This document shows, piece by piece, positions 1 through 8,728 of a stretch of 45,147 bases of DNA; position 1 is the first letter of the stretch, and each line of letters opens with the position of its first letter. Origin of the DNA: Thiohalobacter sp. (GTDB lineage: Bacteria > Pseudomonadota > Gammaproteobacteria > DSM-19610). The stretch is from assembly GCA_026984515.1 (NCBI GenBank), contig JALSRZ010000116.1, forward strand, positions 1 to 45,147. Reading direction: 5' to 3'. The position numbers and the translations under genes are program-made. The notes under the pieces were generated by a model that was not told the origin of the DNA, did no database searches, and saw only the letters and a list, made by a program, of their open reading frames with translations.

Positions 1-179
1 CCGCATTTCTCACCGGGTTCCGTAGCGAGGCGGTGGCAGGTCGTGTGATCAGCGGCGTTCGCGACCGAGGGCCGCGCAGGCATAGTCGACACGATGTCGA
101 GCAGCCCGACCGAGTGAACGCCGCTTAACGCGCGGCATGACGCCGCCGCAGCAGGAAGTCGGTGAGAAATGCGGGCTAG
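1..179 (+). mobile_element. 184-bp MITE-like repeat, copy 1 (left end cut by window)
   Basis: This is a copy of the element seen whole at 27775-27958; the first five bases lie outside the window. Its right end is the inverted terminal repeat finishing in CTAG at 176-179. It differs from the copy at 27775 at only about two positions. It contains no coding capacity I can defend. The terminal CTAG overlaps the TAG stop of bfd, which reads leftward into the element. Confidence 0.85.
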
Positions 180-370
180 CGGGAGGCTGAATCACTATCC
201 GCTGCGCCATTACGCGCCTGTTCGAGGATGCCACGGGCGCAACCGGCGCACTTGCCGCACTGGCTGGCGACACCGAGTTGCTGACGCAGATCGCGCACAG
301 TATCGATACCGGCGCTGGCGGCGGCGCGAATCTGGCCACAGGTAATCTGTTTACAGATACAAACGTACAT
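176..370 (-). CDS. bfd: Bacterioferritin-associated [2Fe-2S] ferredoxin
   Basis: A 64-residue protein with the Bfd cysteine pattern: C4 and C6 near the start, then C38 and C41 in QCGKC, with an extra C44. In the family these four cysteines hold a [2Fe-2S] cluster, and the protein reduces bacterioferritin to release stored iron. The ATG at 370 is chosen because AGGAGGT lies just upstream and the N-terminus MYVCIC matches the family. A Fur-box-like sequence at 404-422 suggests induction under iron limitation. The stop codon TAG is formed by the terminal CTAG of the repeat element. No bacterioferritin gene is adjacent. Confidence 0.9.
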   Translation of the reverse strand: MYVCICKQITCGQIRAAASAGIDTVRDLRQQLGVASQCGKCAGCARGILEQARNGAADSDSASR

Positions 371-403
371 GTGACCTCCTGAAGATAGCGTGAGGCCAAT
401 GTT

Positions 404-422
404 AATGAGAATTACTCGTATT
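404..422 (-). promoter_or_regulatory. Fur box upstream of bfd
   Basis: The 19 bases AATGAGAATTACTCGTATT strongly resemble the near-palindromic Fur site AATGAGAATTATTCTCATT. The site lies 34-52 bases upstream of the bfd start. Iron-repressed bfd is common in proteobacteria. Confidence 0.65.
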
Positions 423-449
423 GTCAATACTGGCTGACGCCGGACGCGC

Positions 450-2714
450 TCAGCGTCCCGCCCGCACCAGTCCGCCCAGCCCCGCGTCCTCCAGCGTGCG
501 GTGCAGCAGGGCGCGGACTGCGCCCGCTTCCTCAAACACCCAGGCCTCTTCCAGCAGGGCGCGGACCTCCGTCATACGGAAGCTGCGCACCGCCCATTTG
601 ACCCGTAACAGGCTGGCCGAGCTCATGCTGAGTGAATCGACGCCCATGCCGAGCAACAGCAGGGCGGCAGCGGGATCACCCGCCATCTCGCCGCACACGC
701 TGACCGGCCGGTCCGCCGCGTGCGCACTCTCAACCACCTGGCGTATCGCTCGCAGCACCGCCGGATGCAGGGCATCGAAGAGTTCCGCTACCTGCGCGTT
801 GTTCCGGTCCACGGCCAGCAGGTACTGGGTCAGGTCGTTGGTGCCGATGGAAAAGAAATCCACCCGCTTCGCCATCTCCGTCACCTGGTAGACCGCCGAC
901 GGAACTTCGATCATCACGCCGATCTTCGGGTACGCGAGTTCCTCCCCCTCCTCCAGCAGCTCATCCCAGGCACGCTTGATCAGCCCCAGCGCGCTGTCGA
1001 TTTCACGCACGCCACTGATCATGGGCAGTAGTAGCTGCAGATTGTTCAGCCCCACATCAGCGCGCAGAATGGCGCGCACCTGGCTGAGAAAAATCTCCGG
1101 GTGGTCCAGTGCGATACGGATACCGCGCCAGCCGAGAAAGGGGTTGTCTTCTTCCACGGGGAAATACGGCAGCATCTTGTCGCCTCCGATATCCAGGGTG
1201 CGTACCGTCACCGGCGCCGGTGCGAACGCTTCCAGCACCTGCCGGTAGGTGCGACGCTGCTCCTCCTCACCGGGAAACCGGTCGCGAACCAGGAACGGGA
1301 TTTCGGTGCGATACAGGCCAACACCCTCGGCCCCGCAACGCAGCGACGGGGTAATATCCGTCAACAGGCCGGTATTGGCGTACAGTGGCAGGTGCTGACC
1401 ATCCACCGTCTCCGACGGCAGTTCGATCAGCGCCTGCAATTCATCGGTCAGTTCCGCCTCTTCCTGCTGCAGGCGCTGGAACTCCTGGCGGATGGCGGCC
1501 GAAGGACGCACGAACAGGCGTGCCTGGTAACCATCGATCACCAGTTCCTGCCCGTCCAGGCGGGCGACCGGCAGGTCGTCGATACCCATGACCGCCGGGA
1601 TACCCAGCGCACGTGCCAGGATGGCCACGTGCGAGGCGCTGGATCCACGCGCGGATACCACACCCTTCAGCTGTTTGACCGGCACCTCGGCCAGCTGGCT
1701 GGCGCTGACTTCCTCGCCCACCAGGATGGTGTCCGGCGGGAAACTCCGCGCTACCGGGGAAACACTCTGCAGGCGTTCCAGGATGCGCCGCCCCAGGTCA
1801 CGCACATCACTGGCGCGCTCGCGCAGGTACGGGTCCTCCATGTCCTCGAACGCCGTGACGTGCTCCGCGATGGTATTGCGCAGGGCCCCGGGCGCCCAGT
1901 TGCCCGCGCGGATACCCTCGATGGTGCCGTCCACCAGGTTCTCACTGCGCAGCATCAGTATCAGTGCATCGAACAGGGCAATGTCTTCCACCGGCAGCGT
2001 ATCCACCATGCGCGCCGACATCATGCGCATATCCCGCTCCACCCCCGCTACCGCGGCGCGGAACCCGGAGATCTCCGCCTCGATATTCTCCACGGCGCGG
2101 TCCGGAATGGCCTCGAGGTTGGCCAGCGGGTACACCACGCAGGCACGTCCCACCGCTGCACCCGGCGTGCCGGAAATACCCTTCAGGGCATAGCGCGATT
2201 CGCGCGAATCCTGTAACAGGCGATCGATATCGCCACTGGCCCCGGCATGACTGATAGCACCGGCCAGCTGGGCAGCCAGCGTAAACAGGAAAGTTTCCTC
2301 CTGTTCGGCGAAACAGCGGCGCTCGCGCTGGCGCACCACCAGCACACCCAGCACGTTGCGGTGCTGAATGATCGGCACCCCCAGGAAACCGTGGAATGGC
2401 TCCTCACCGATTTCACTGGTGAAAACGTAGGCCGGATGGTCAGCCGCATTGTCCAGGTTGAGCGATTCCGCGCGGCGCGCGACTTCACCGACCAGGCCAC
2501 GGCCGAAATCCAGGCGCACGGCACCGAGCGCGTCCCGGTTGTAACCATCCGTCGCCATCAGCACATACTGCCGGCGCTCGCTGTCGACCAGGTACACAGA
2601 GCACACGTCCACCACCATCGCCTGTTTGACGCGGGTGACAATGATTGACAACGCCCGCGCCAGGTCCGGCGCGCGGTTGACTTCCTGTATGGTTCTGCGC
2701 AGGGTGTCCAGCAA
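450..2714 (-). CDS. ptsP: Phosphoenolpyruvate-protein phosphotransferase PtsP (EI-Ntr)
   Basis: At 754 residues this is close to E. coli PtsP. An N-terminal GAF domain (about 15-155) precedes the enzyme I core. The phosphohistidine is H362 in RGSSASHVAILA. The PEP-binding barrel shows LYRTEIPF and FFSIGTNDLTQYLL, and the catalytic cysteine is in SVCGEMAGDP. It takes phosphate from PEP to start the nitrogen PTS phosphorelay (NPr, EIIA-Ntr); no partner genes are in the window. The start is a TTG; the N-terminus MLDTLRRTIQEV aligns with E. coli MLTRLREIVEKV and no ATG is available upstream. It follows rppH by 44 bases, a gene order conserved in gammaproteobacteria. Confidence 0.95.
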   Translation of the reverse strand: MLDTLRRTIQEVNRAPDLARALSIIVTRVKQAMVVDVCSVYLVDSERRQYVLMATDGYNRDALGAVRLDFGRGLVGEVARRAESLNLDNAADHPAYVFTSEIGEEPFHGFLGVPIIQHRNVLGVLVVRQRERRCFAEQEETFLFTLAAQLAGAISHAGASGDIDRLLQDSRESRYALKGISGTPGAAVGRACVVYPLANLEAIPDRAVENIEAEISGFRAAVAGVERDMRMMSARMVDTLPVEDIALFDALILMLRSENLVDGTIEGIRAGNWAPGALRNTIAEHVTAFEDMEDPYLRERASDVRDLGRRILERLQSVSPVARSFPPDTILVGEEVSASQLAEVPVKQLKGVVSARGSSASHVAILARALGIPAVMGIDDLPVARLDGQELVIDGYQARLFVRPSAAIRQEFQRLQQEEAELTDELQALIELPSETVDGQHLPLYANTGLLTDITPSLRCGAEGVGLYRTEIPFLVRDRFPGEEEQRRTYRQVLEAFAPAPVTVRTLDIGGDKMLPYFPVEEDNPFLGWRGIRIALDHPEIFLSQVRAILRADVGLNNLQLLLPMISGVREIDSALGLIKRAWDELLEEGEELAYPKIGVMIEVPSAVYQVTEMAKRVDFFSIGTNDLTQYLLAVDRNNAQVAELFDALHPAVLRAIRQVVESAHAADRPVSVCGEMAGDPAAALLLLGMGVDSLSMSSASLLRVKWAVRSFRMTEVRALLEEAWVFEEAGAVRALLHRTLEDAGLGGLVRAGR

Positions 2715-2758
2715 CTGTCGGTTTCCGTTTCCGGCGGGGTGGGTTGCCCTGCCCCGGG

Positions 2759-3256
2759 TTAGCTAGCGGAAGAGTGCGGCTCTTGTGGAAATACCAGCGG
2801 CGCGAGCTCCTTGAGCGCCTTTTTGTAGACGGTGCGTTTGAACGAGACCACCTCGCTGAGCGGGTGCCAGTAATCGACCCAGCGCCAGTTATCGAACTCG
2901 GGCCGGGAACTGAGATCCAGGCGCACGAAGCGCTCTTCCCCGACCAGGCGCAGCATGAACCACACCTGCTTCTGGCCTACGCAGACCGGTTTCTGGTGGC
3001 GTCGGATAAAACGCTCCGGCAAGCGGTAACGCAGCCAGCCACGGGTCGAACCCAGCACATCCACGTGCCTGGGCTCCAGGCCGATCTCCTCTTCCAGCTC
3101 GCGGTACATGGCCTGTTCCGGTGTTTCCTTCGGGCGAATGCCGCCCTGCGGGAATTGCCAGGCATCCTGCCGAATGCGGCGCGCCCATAACAGCTGCCCG
3201 TCGGGACGGGTGAGGATGATGCCCACATTGGGCCTATAGCCATCTGAATCAATCAC
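2759..3256 (-). CDS. rppH: RNA pyrophosphohydrolase RppH (Nudix)
   Basis: This 165-residue Nudix hydrolase removes pyrophosphate from the 5' end of triphosphorylated mRNA and so triggers RNase E decay. The Nudix box begins at GGIRPKE and contains RELEEEIGL with the metal-binding glutamates. RppH signatures [24 protein letters not shown] and GQKQVWF are all present. I chose the GTG at 3256 because it gives [12 protein letters not shown], matching E. coli [12 protein letters not shown]; an upstream in-frame TTG at 3268 would add four residues. Neither start has a good ribosome binding site. It is the first gene of the rppH-ptsP unit. Confidence 0.93.
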   Translation of the reverse strand: MIDSDGYRPNVGIILTRPDGQLLWARRIRQDAWQFPQGGIRPKETPEQAMYRELEEEIGLEPRHVDVLGSTRGWLRYRLPERFIRRHQKPVCVGQKQVWFMLRLVGEERFVRLDLSSRPEFDNWRWVDYWHPLSEVVSFKRTVYKKALKELAPLVFPQEPHSSAS

Positions 3257-3409
3257 TTGCAAGAACAATTATCTGTTGGATGCGATGTATTCATTGTACA
3301 CAGGGCACCGAAAGTCGCAAATCAGCGAACCCTGATTTACCTTTTTCAGCCAGACCGCTATGCTGGGGGACATACCCGGCGGATAGCAATTCATAGCAAT
3401 TACAAAATC

Positions 3410-4063
3410 ATGGCCCTGGCTCTTTTTGACCTGGACAACACCCTGCTGGACGGTGACAGCGACTACCTGTGGGGTTGTTTTCTGGCGGAACACGGTATTG
3501 TCGATGGTGAGCGCTATGAATCCGAAAATCAGCGCTTTTATGACCAATATCTCGAAGGTTCGCTGGATATCAATGAATTTTTACGCTTTCAGCTAAAACC
3601 GCTGGCCGCCCACAGCCGCGCCACGCTGGAGCAATGGCGCGAACAGTACCTGGCGGAAAAAATCGATCCCATTCTGCTGCCACGCGCGCACGCGCTACTG
3701 GAGCAGCATCGCGCACAGGGGGACCAGTTGCTGATCATCACCGCCACCAACCAGTTCATTACCGAGCCCATTGCCCGGCGTTACGGGGTTGACCAGCTGC
3801 TGGCGACAGAAGTGGAAATGATCGACGGCGAATACACCGGCGAAGTCAGCGGCACACCCTGCTTCCAGGACGGCAAGGTGGAACGGCTGCAGCAATGGCT
3901 CGAACGTGAGCAACAGAGCCTGGCAGGCAGCTGGTTCTACAGCGATTCCCACAATGACCTGCCATTGCTGGAACGGGTCGATCACCCGGTTGCCGTCGAT
4001 CCCGACGACAGGCTGGCGGCTCACGCCCGCAGCCGGGGCTGGCCCGTGACCAGCCTGCGCTAG
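3410..4063 (+). CDS. HAD subfamily IB phosphatase
   Basis: A 217-residue haloacid-dehalogenase hydrolase related to SerB. Motif I is LFDLDNTLLDGDSD (nucleophile D7, acid D9), motif II is LLIITATN, and motifs III/IV fall in WFYSDSHNDLPLLE. The arrangement fits HAD subfamily IB. Members include phosphoserine phosphatases and alternative histidinol phosphatases, so the substrate cannot be assigned. The ATG at 3410 puts motif I at residue 7, as is usual; an upstream extension exists but has no family similarity. It is followed 15 bases later by an ABC permease gene and is probably cotranscribed with it. Confidence 0.85.
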   Translation: MALALFDLDNTLLDGDSDYLWGCFLAEHGIVDGERYESENQRFYDQYLEGSLDINEFLRFQLKPLAAHSRATLEQWREQYLAEKIDPILLPRAHALLEQHRAQGDQLLIITATNQFITEPIARRYGVDQLLATEVEMIDGEYTGEVSGTPCFQDGKVERLQQWLEREQQSLAGSWFYSDSHNDLPLLERVDHPVAVDPDDRLAAHARSRGWPVTSLR

Positions 4064-4078
4064 CGCCGCGGACACTGC

Positions 4079-5065
4079 ATGTCGAAGATACACCAGGCTC
4101 GCACCCTCCCACTGCTGCTGGCACTGGGCGCTGCGACGCTGCTGGGTGGCTGGTTCAGCCTGGCAACCGGCCCGTTGCACCTGTCGATGCTCGACGCCAT
4201 CCAGCAGCCCGCGTCACTGCAGGGACAGATATTCTGGGAGCTGCGCTGGCCGCGCACGGCCAGCGCTTTTGTCACCGGCGCCCTGCTCGGCGTTGCCGGC
4301 GCCATGATGCAGGTCCTGCTGCGCAACCCGCTGGCCGACCCGTATATCCTGGGCGTATCCGGCGGCGCATCGGTAGGCGCCCTGCTGGCCATCCTGACCG
4401 GGGCCGGCACCCTGCTGCTGCAATCCTTTGCCTTTGGCGGTGCGCTGTTTTCCACACTGCTGGTGTTTTCCCTGGCACACGGCAGAGGAAACTGGGACAC
4501 CACCCGCCTGCTACTGACCGGCGTGGTACTGGCCGCCGGCTGGGGCGCCATCATCAGCCTGCTGCTGGCCCTCAGCCCCGGGACACAGGTGCAGGGCATG
4601 CTGTTCTGGCTGATGGGTGATCTAAGCGCTGCGCGCACACCGCTGGCGGGCAGCCTGGTGCTGGCCGGGGTCGGCAGCGTCGCACTGCTGCTTGCGCCTT
4701 CGCTCAACCTGCTGGCAGGTGGCGAACTGCGGGCTACCGCGCTGGGGGTGGAGACCGGCCGGCTCCGCAGCACCATCTATATACTCGCCTCGCTGGCAAC
4801 CGCGACCGCGGTCACCCAGGCAGGCAACATCGGTTTTGTCGGCCTGATCGCACCGCACATGCTGCGCCTGGCCGGCGCCCGCGACCACCGCGCACTGATC
4901 CCCGGCGTGGTCTTGCTGGGCGGCACGCTGCTACTGGTTGCGGACGGCCTGTCGAGACTGCTGGTGGCGCCCCGCCAGTTACCGGTGGGGGTGCTCACCG
5001 CCCTGCTCGGTGTGCCATTGTTCCTGCTCCTGCTGTACCGCTCACAGCGGACCCCGCATGCCTGA
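4079..5065 (+). CDS. FecCD/BtuC-family ABC transporter permease
   Basis: A 328-residue integral membrane protein with about ten hydrophobic helices. Family signatures include RWPRTASAFVTGALLGVAGAMMQ, shortened here to RWPRTASAF, then NPLADPYILGVSGGASVGA and GLIAPHMLRLAGARDHRALIP. The FecCD family imports iron-siderophores, haem or cobalamin through the inner membrane. The ATPase gene overlaps its last 8 bases. No periplasmic binding-protein gene is adjacent, and no cobalamin riboswitch or Fur box was found just upstream, so the substrate is open. Confidence 0.9.
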   Translation: MSKIHQARTLPLLLALGAATLLGGWFSLATGPLHLSMLDAIQQPASLQGQIFWELRWPRTASAFVTGALLGVAGAMMQVLLRNPLADPYILGVSGGASVGALLAILTGAGTLLLQSFAFGGALFSTLLVFSLAHGRGNWDTTRLLLTGVVLAAGWGAIISLLLALSPGTQVQGMLFWLMGDLSAARTPLAGSLVLAGVGSVALLLAPSLNLLAGGELRATALGVETGRLRSTIYILASLATATAVTQAGNIGFVGLIAPHMLRLAGARDHRALIPGVVLLGGTLLLVADGLSRLLVAPRQLPVGVLTALLGVPLFLLLLYRSQRTPHA

Positions 5066-5831
5066 AAACCTGCTCCACTGCCGCGGCGTCAATGTACACA
5101 TCGGCAAGGTCGATGTGGCGCACGGGCTCAACCTGGATGTGCAGGCCGGCCAGTGCTGGTGTCTGCTGGGCCGTAACGGCAGCGGCAAGACTACCCTGCT
5201 GCACACGCTGGCCGGCCTGCGCGCACCAGTAGCCGGCCGCATCGAACTCGGCGGTACGCCCCTGGAGCGACTGACACGCGCACACATCGCCCGCCGGCTC
5301 GCCCTGTTGTTCCAGGACAACAGAGACCCTTTCCCTGCCAGCGTACTGGAAACCGTGTTGCAGGGACGCCATCCCTACCTGCACAACTGGCAATGGGAAA
5401 ATGCAGCGGACCACGATATCGCCAACCGCACCCTGGACCGGCTTGGACTGCGCCACTTCGCGCAACGCAATGTCCAGACCCTGTCCGGCGGGGAACGCCA
5501 GCGGGTTGCCATCGCCACCCTGCTGACCCAGCAGACCGGCCTGCTGTTCCTGGATGAACCAACCAACCACCTGGACCTGCACCACCAGCTGGACATCCTG
5601 GATCTCCTGCGGGACGAATGCCGGGACAGGCATAAGGCGGTATTCATGGTACTGCACGATATCAACCTCGCGGCCCGTTACGCTGACCACGTTCTGCTGC
5701 TGCTGGGGGATGGTGAAAGCCGCGCCGGCACTGCGCAGGAGATACTGCAGACCGCGCTGCTGGAACAGCTCTACGGCCACCGCCTGATCGAACTGGAAAC
5801 CCCGGCCGGCGCCGCCTGGCTGCCCCGTTGA
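5058..5831 (+). CDS. ABC transporter ATP-binding protein (FecE/BtuD/HmuV type)
   Basis: A 257-residue ATPase with Walker A GRNGSGKTT, Q-loop LLFQDN, signature LSGGERQRV, Walker B LLFLDEPT and switch histidine VLHDI. It powers the FecCD-type permease encoded immediately upstream. The ATG at 5058 overlaps the permease stop (ATGCCTGA), typical of translational coupling; a longer upstream extension lies wholly inside the permease gene and lacks family similarity. Cobalamin, haem and ferric siderophores are all possible substrates. Confidence 0.9.
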   Translation: MPENLLHCRGVNVHIGKVDVAHGLNLDVQAGQCWCLLGRNGSGKTTLLHTLAGLRAPVAGRIELGGTPLERLTRAHIARRLALLFQDNRDPFPASVLETVLQGRHPYLHNWQWENAADHDIANRTLDRLGLRHFAQRNVQTLSGGERQRVAIATLLTQQTGLLFLDEPTNHLDLHHQLDILDLLRDECRDRHKAVFMVLHDINLAARYADHVLLLLGDGESRAGTAQEILQTALLEQLYGHRLIELETPAGAAWLPR

Positions 5832-6094
5832 GTCTCCGCCCGGTGGTGCAAATCCGTCGGTTTACTTAACGCCGCAAGGTATGCATTCCCGCTGGCACAA
5901 ATCCGTTACCTGTTGTAATACATCAATTTTTCGTACATTTACTCGGCCGGCCGGCGCGCCAGACAGTCGAAATAGTTTACATAAAATTACATCGACCCAC
6001 ACCCCCCGCCTGTAAACCATTGAGTTATAACAACCCAACTGATCCGGCATGCCAATTGCTCTATATCAGGCTGTACCGTCGTGGAAAGAGGCCC

Positions 6095-6586
6095 ATGAGA
6101 AGCCAGACAAACTCCATCGTACTCGGCGCGGAAGACGATTCCGCCGCCGAACGCAGGACCGGCCAGGACCGGCGCCGCCACAGCTGGCGCACGCTGACCT
6201 ATTGCGGCCTGCAGGGGCGTGGCCGCAGGCGCACGGCACGCCGGGATGGCCACAGTTACTACCTCGACTGGTACAAACCCGGCCTGGTATTCACCGGTCT
6301 GGCCGTGCTGCTGCTGAGCTGCGTGGATGCCCTGCTGACGCTGACGCTGCTGAACCGCGGCGCCTATGAAGCGAACCTGCTGATGGCGCGCCTGCTGGAA
6401 ACCAGCGATGCCGTTTTTGTCGTCACCAAGGTCACCATGACAGCCATCGGCATCGTGTTCCTGCTGATGCATTCCCACTTCCGGCTGCTGAAGGTCACCA
6501 GTGGCCGGCACATCCTGCAGATCCTGGTCCCGGTCTACGCGGCACTGATTATTTACGAACTGTTTCTACTGGGGGTAATGAAATGA
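6095..6586 (+). CDS. DUF5658 family membrane protein
   Basis: A 163-residue protein with an Arg-rich cytoplasmic N-terminus (about 1-60, with ERRTGQDRRRH) and three or four membrane helices from about residue 68. The first helix contains DALLTLTLLNRGAYEANLL, close to the DUF5658 signature in which a helix with an Asp precedes a G..EANP-like stretch. Its function is unknown. The ATG at 6095 follows GGAAAGAGG; an in-frame upstream ATG at 6020 lacks such a site. It converges on the next gene with only 9 bases between the stops. Confidence 0.7.
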   Translation: MRSQTNSIVLGAEDDSAAERRTGQDRRRHSWRTLTYCGLQGRGRRRTARRDGHSYYLDWYKPGLVFTGLAVLLLSCVDALLTLTLLNRGAYEANLLMARLLETSDAVFVVTKVTMTAIGIVFLLMHSHFRLLKVTSGRHILQILVPVYAALIIYELFLLGVMK

Positions 6587-6595
6587 CACGTCAAA

Positions 6596-7036
6596 TCAAC
6601 TGGCAAACAATCGCTGCCACCAACGACGCCGATTCCCCGGCTGCGGCATCGGCGCTTGCAGATCGACTGGCGGCAGCTTGGAGAGGATCCAGCCGGGCAA
6701 CGGCGGGTTATCACTGTAACCACAGGAAACGCCCAGGTTATTGGGGTCAAAAATTTTCACGAAACTAGGCATGCTGGCATCGTCCACGTAGACGATGCCG
6801 CAGTAGTCCTCTTCGTGCTCCTTGCGCAACAACTCGTCCATTTGCTCGATAAAATGGACCACCTCAGCTTCTGAAACGGTCGCTACCGGCGGTTCCTCGC
6901 CCACGGCATACAGGTACCAGGCGCCGGCCGCGTCTTCGCGCACCCGCTGCCACAGCTCGTCGAGCTGTTCCCAGCGCAATATCCCGGAGAACGTCCCCCT
7001 GAAGGCCTCGCGAAAATCGTTCTGTTCATTATTCAT
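6596..7036 (-). CDS. Conserved hypothetical acidic protein
   Basis: A 146-residue soluble protein that I do not recognise. It is acidic through the middle (EAEVVHFIEQMDELLRKEHEED), then has GIVYVDD and FVKIFDPNNLGVSCGYSDNPPLPGW, and ends in a basic tryptophan-containing tail (RRRWWQRLF). The pattern of short conserved-looking blocks suggests a compact folded domain. There is no signal peptide and no membrane helix. The ATG at 7036 is preferred to the TTG at 7045. It lies downstream of ampE on the same strand, with a palindrome (7093-7110) between them. Confidence 0.55.
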   Translation of the reverse strand: MNNEQNDFREAFRGTFSGILRWEQLDELWQRVREDAAGAWYLYAVGEEPPVATVSEAEVVHFIEQMDELLRKEHEEDYCGIVYVDDASMPSFVKIFDPNNLGVSCGYSDNPPLPGWILSKLPPVDLQAPMPQPGNRRRWWQRLFAS

Positions 7037-7092
7037 TGACTGCAACCGGTTGATTCAGGACAAATTGACACCGCTGTGCCCTGAAAACTAGC

Positions 7093-7110
7093 ACATACCA
7101 GTTGGTATGT
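7093..7110. promoter_or_regulatory. Palindromic operator-like site
   Basis: ACATACCA-GT-TGGTATGT is an inverted repeat with 8-base arms. It lies 57-74 bases upstream of the small gene starting at 7036. The length and symmetry fit a dimeric repressor of TetR type, but no such regulator is in the window. There is no T-run, so a terminator is unlikely. Confidence 0.35.
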
Positions 7111-7177
7111 CACCCGGCCGGCTGGCCGATAAACAGGACCGGGCCGGCGGCCGCAAAGCGGCTCATTGCACGGCCGA

Positions 7178-8047
7178 CTAGCCGGCCCAGCCGGCCAGGG
7201 TCAGCAGCGAAAGCGCCACCAGCCAGATCGTCAGGTTGCGCCAGACCAGGCGCATGGCGGCGCGTACCGGCGCCTGCAGGGGCGCTGCGGTTTTATCTTC
7301 CGCTTCCGTTCCCAGCGCGCCGAGGCCGGTCACTGCCAGCACCCGCTCGGAACCTTCGCTGCCCCGGGGATGCTCACTATGCGCTGCGCGCCAGCCTTCC
7401 ATCGCCGCATCAAAATGGCCACTCAGCGCATAACCCAGCGCCACCAGCCGGGCCGGCAGCCACACCAGCACCGCGTGCAGCCACGCAACACTGTTGCCAA
7501 ATTCATTTTCCTCGCGGCGCTGCCGGTACAGTACCGCTGCACTGCGATACAGCACCGCACCCAGCGGACCGAGCAGAATAAACCAGAACAGCACCGCAAA
7601 CAGGCGCTCGTTGGCTTCCACCAGCACGGCTCCGGCCAGCCGCTGCACAAGGGCCTCCGGGTCCTGCGGGGTTTCCTCTCCATGCAGCAGACGTCCCGCC
7701 GCGCGCCGGCACAAATCGCTGTCGCTGGATTCGGATACTTCGCACCAGTTATCGACATCCACTGACAGGTCGCGCGGTCCCATGCAATACACGAGTACCG
7801 CCACGTTGAACAGCAGTCCTGCCAGGCCGAACAACCAGTCGCTGACCAGGTTCTGCAGCAACCCGGTGGCGATCCAGAGTGGCAACAGCATCAACACCAG
7901 TCCGCCGATATGATCCCAGGCAGGACCGTTGAAACGTTCCCGCACCCAGTCCACATAGGACAGGAACTGGTGGTAGTGGCGGTATTCGTGCAGATGCGTC
8001 AACAGACGATCGGCAGTAATTCCCAGCAGGGCAGACAACAGAATCAT
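7178..8047 (-). CDS. ampE: AmpE-like regulatory membrane protein
   Basis: A 289-residue inner-membrane protein with hydrophobic helices near residues 50-65, 70-90, 150-170 and 270-288. The N-terminus (LLSALLGITADRLL) and the internal ERLFAVLFWFILLGPLGAVLYR match the AmpE family, which sits beside AmpD and is related to CobD-type membrane proteins. Its precise role in beta-lactamase induction signalling is not settled. It follows ampD by 32 bases on the same strand, as in enterobacteria and pseudomonads. Confidence 0.88.
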   Translation of the reverse strand: MILLSALLGITADRLLTHLHEYRHYHQFLSYVDWVRERFNGPAWDHIGGLVLMLLPLWIATGLLQNLVSDWLFGLAGLLFNVAVLVYCMGPRDLSVDVDNWCEVSESSDSDLCRRAAGRLLHGEETPQDPEALVQRLAGAVLVEANERLFAVLFWFILLGPLGAVLYRSAAVLYRQRREENEFGNSVAWLHAVLVWLPARLVALGYALSGHFDAAMEGWRAAHSEHPRGSEGSERVLAVTGLGALGTEAEDKTAAPLQAPVRAAMRLVWRNLTIWLVALSLLTLAGWAG

Positions 8048-8079
8048 GCCCGCACGCTACCGTTTGCGCGAGCCGGAAG

Positions 8080-8628
8080 TCAAGCGAGCAGGCGTTGCAA
8101 CCGCACCCAGTCGAAGGCGGGACCGGGATCGGTTTTGCGGCCGGGCGCAATGTCACAATGGCCGACCACGTCTTCCTTGCCGATGGCCGGGAACCGGGCG
8201 CGCAACACTTCGACGACCGCCGCCAGTTGCCGGTACTGGATATCTTCATACGGTTGATCGTCACTGCCCTCCAGCTCGACACCGATGGCGAAGTCATTAC
8301 AGGCATCCCGCTTCCCGTAGCTGGACTGGCCCGCGTGCCAGGCGCGCCGGGTAAAAGGCACGTACTGCACCAGCTCGCCATCGCGTCGCACCAGCAGGTG
8401 CGCGGATACGCGCAGGTGTTCGATCTCTGTAAAATACGGGTGCGCGGAAGCGTCCAGGCGGTTGGTGAAAAAATCATCAATCCAGCGACCACCGTATTCC
8501 CCCGGCGGCAGGCTGATGCCGTGCACCACGATCAGGGAGACCTCCGCGTCCACCGGGCGGGCGTCGCAATTCGGCGACAGCATCCTGCGCGCCGGCAGCA
8601 GCCAGGCGCCGTCTTCTGACAGTTTCAT
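8080..8628 (-). CDS. ampD: 1,6-anhydro-N-acetylmuramyl-L-alanine amidase AmpD
   Basis: A 182-residue cytoplasmic zinc amidase of peptidoglycan recycling that cleaves the peptide from anhydromuropeptides. Zinc ligands are visible as H36 (VVHGISLPP), H157 and D167 (VGHCDIAPGRKTDPG), with the catalytic-region glutamates in NDFAIGVELEG. Family landmarks HLRVSAHLLVRRDGE and RRAWHAG are present. I chose the ATG at 8628 because GGAAG precedes it and the length matches E. coli AmpD; an in-frame ATG at 8646 has no ribosome binding site. It is divergent from the SH3-domain gene. Confidence 0.95.
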   Translation of the reverse strand: MKLSEDGAWLLPARRMLSPNCDARPVDAEVSLIVVHGISLPPGEYGGRWIDDFFTNRLDASAHPYFTEIEHLRVSAHLLVRRDGELVQYVPFTRRAWHAGQSSYGKRDACNDFAIGVELEGSDDQPYEDIQYRQLAAVVEVLRARFPAIGKEDVVGHCDIAPGRKTDPGPAFDWVRLQRLLA

Positions 8629-8728
8629 CGTTGCTTCCGGGTCCATTCGGTCGTCATTATGGAGTCTCTGCCTATTCCGTTACAATGAGCAGCCTGTTGA
8701 ACAGAGACTGGCGTCACAAGGAGCTTTT

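Noticed and set aside
1101-2216. Long open frame opposite ptsP
   Set aside because: It is an antisense by-product of GC-rich codon bias; ptsP is unmistakable on the other strand.
5832-6094. Possible riboswitch or repeat (CAAATCCGT occurs at 5849 and 5898)
   Set aside because: It is downstream, not upstream, of the transporter genes; no cobalamin riboswitch core was seen and a 9-base repeat is weak.
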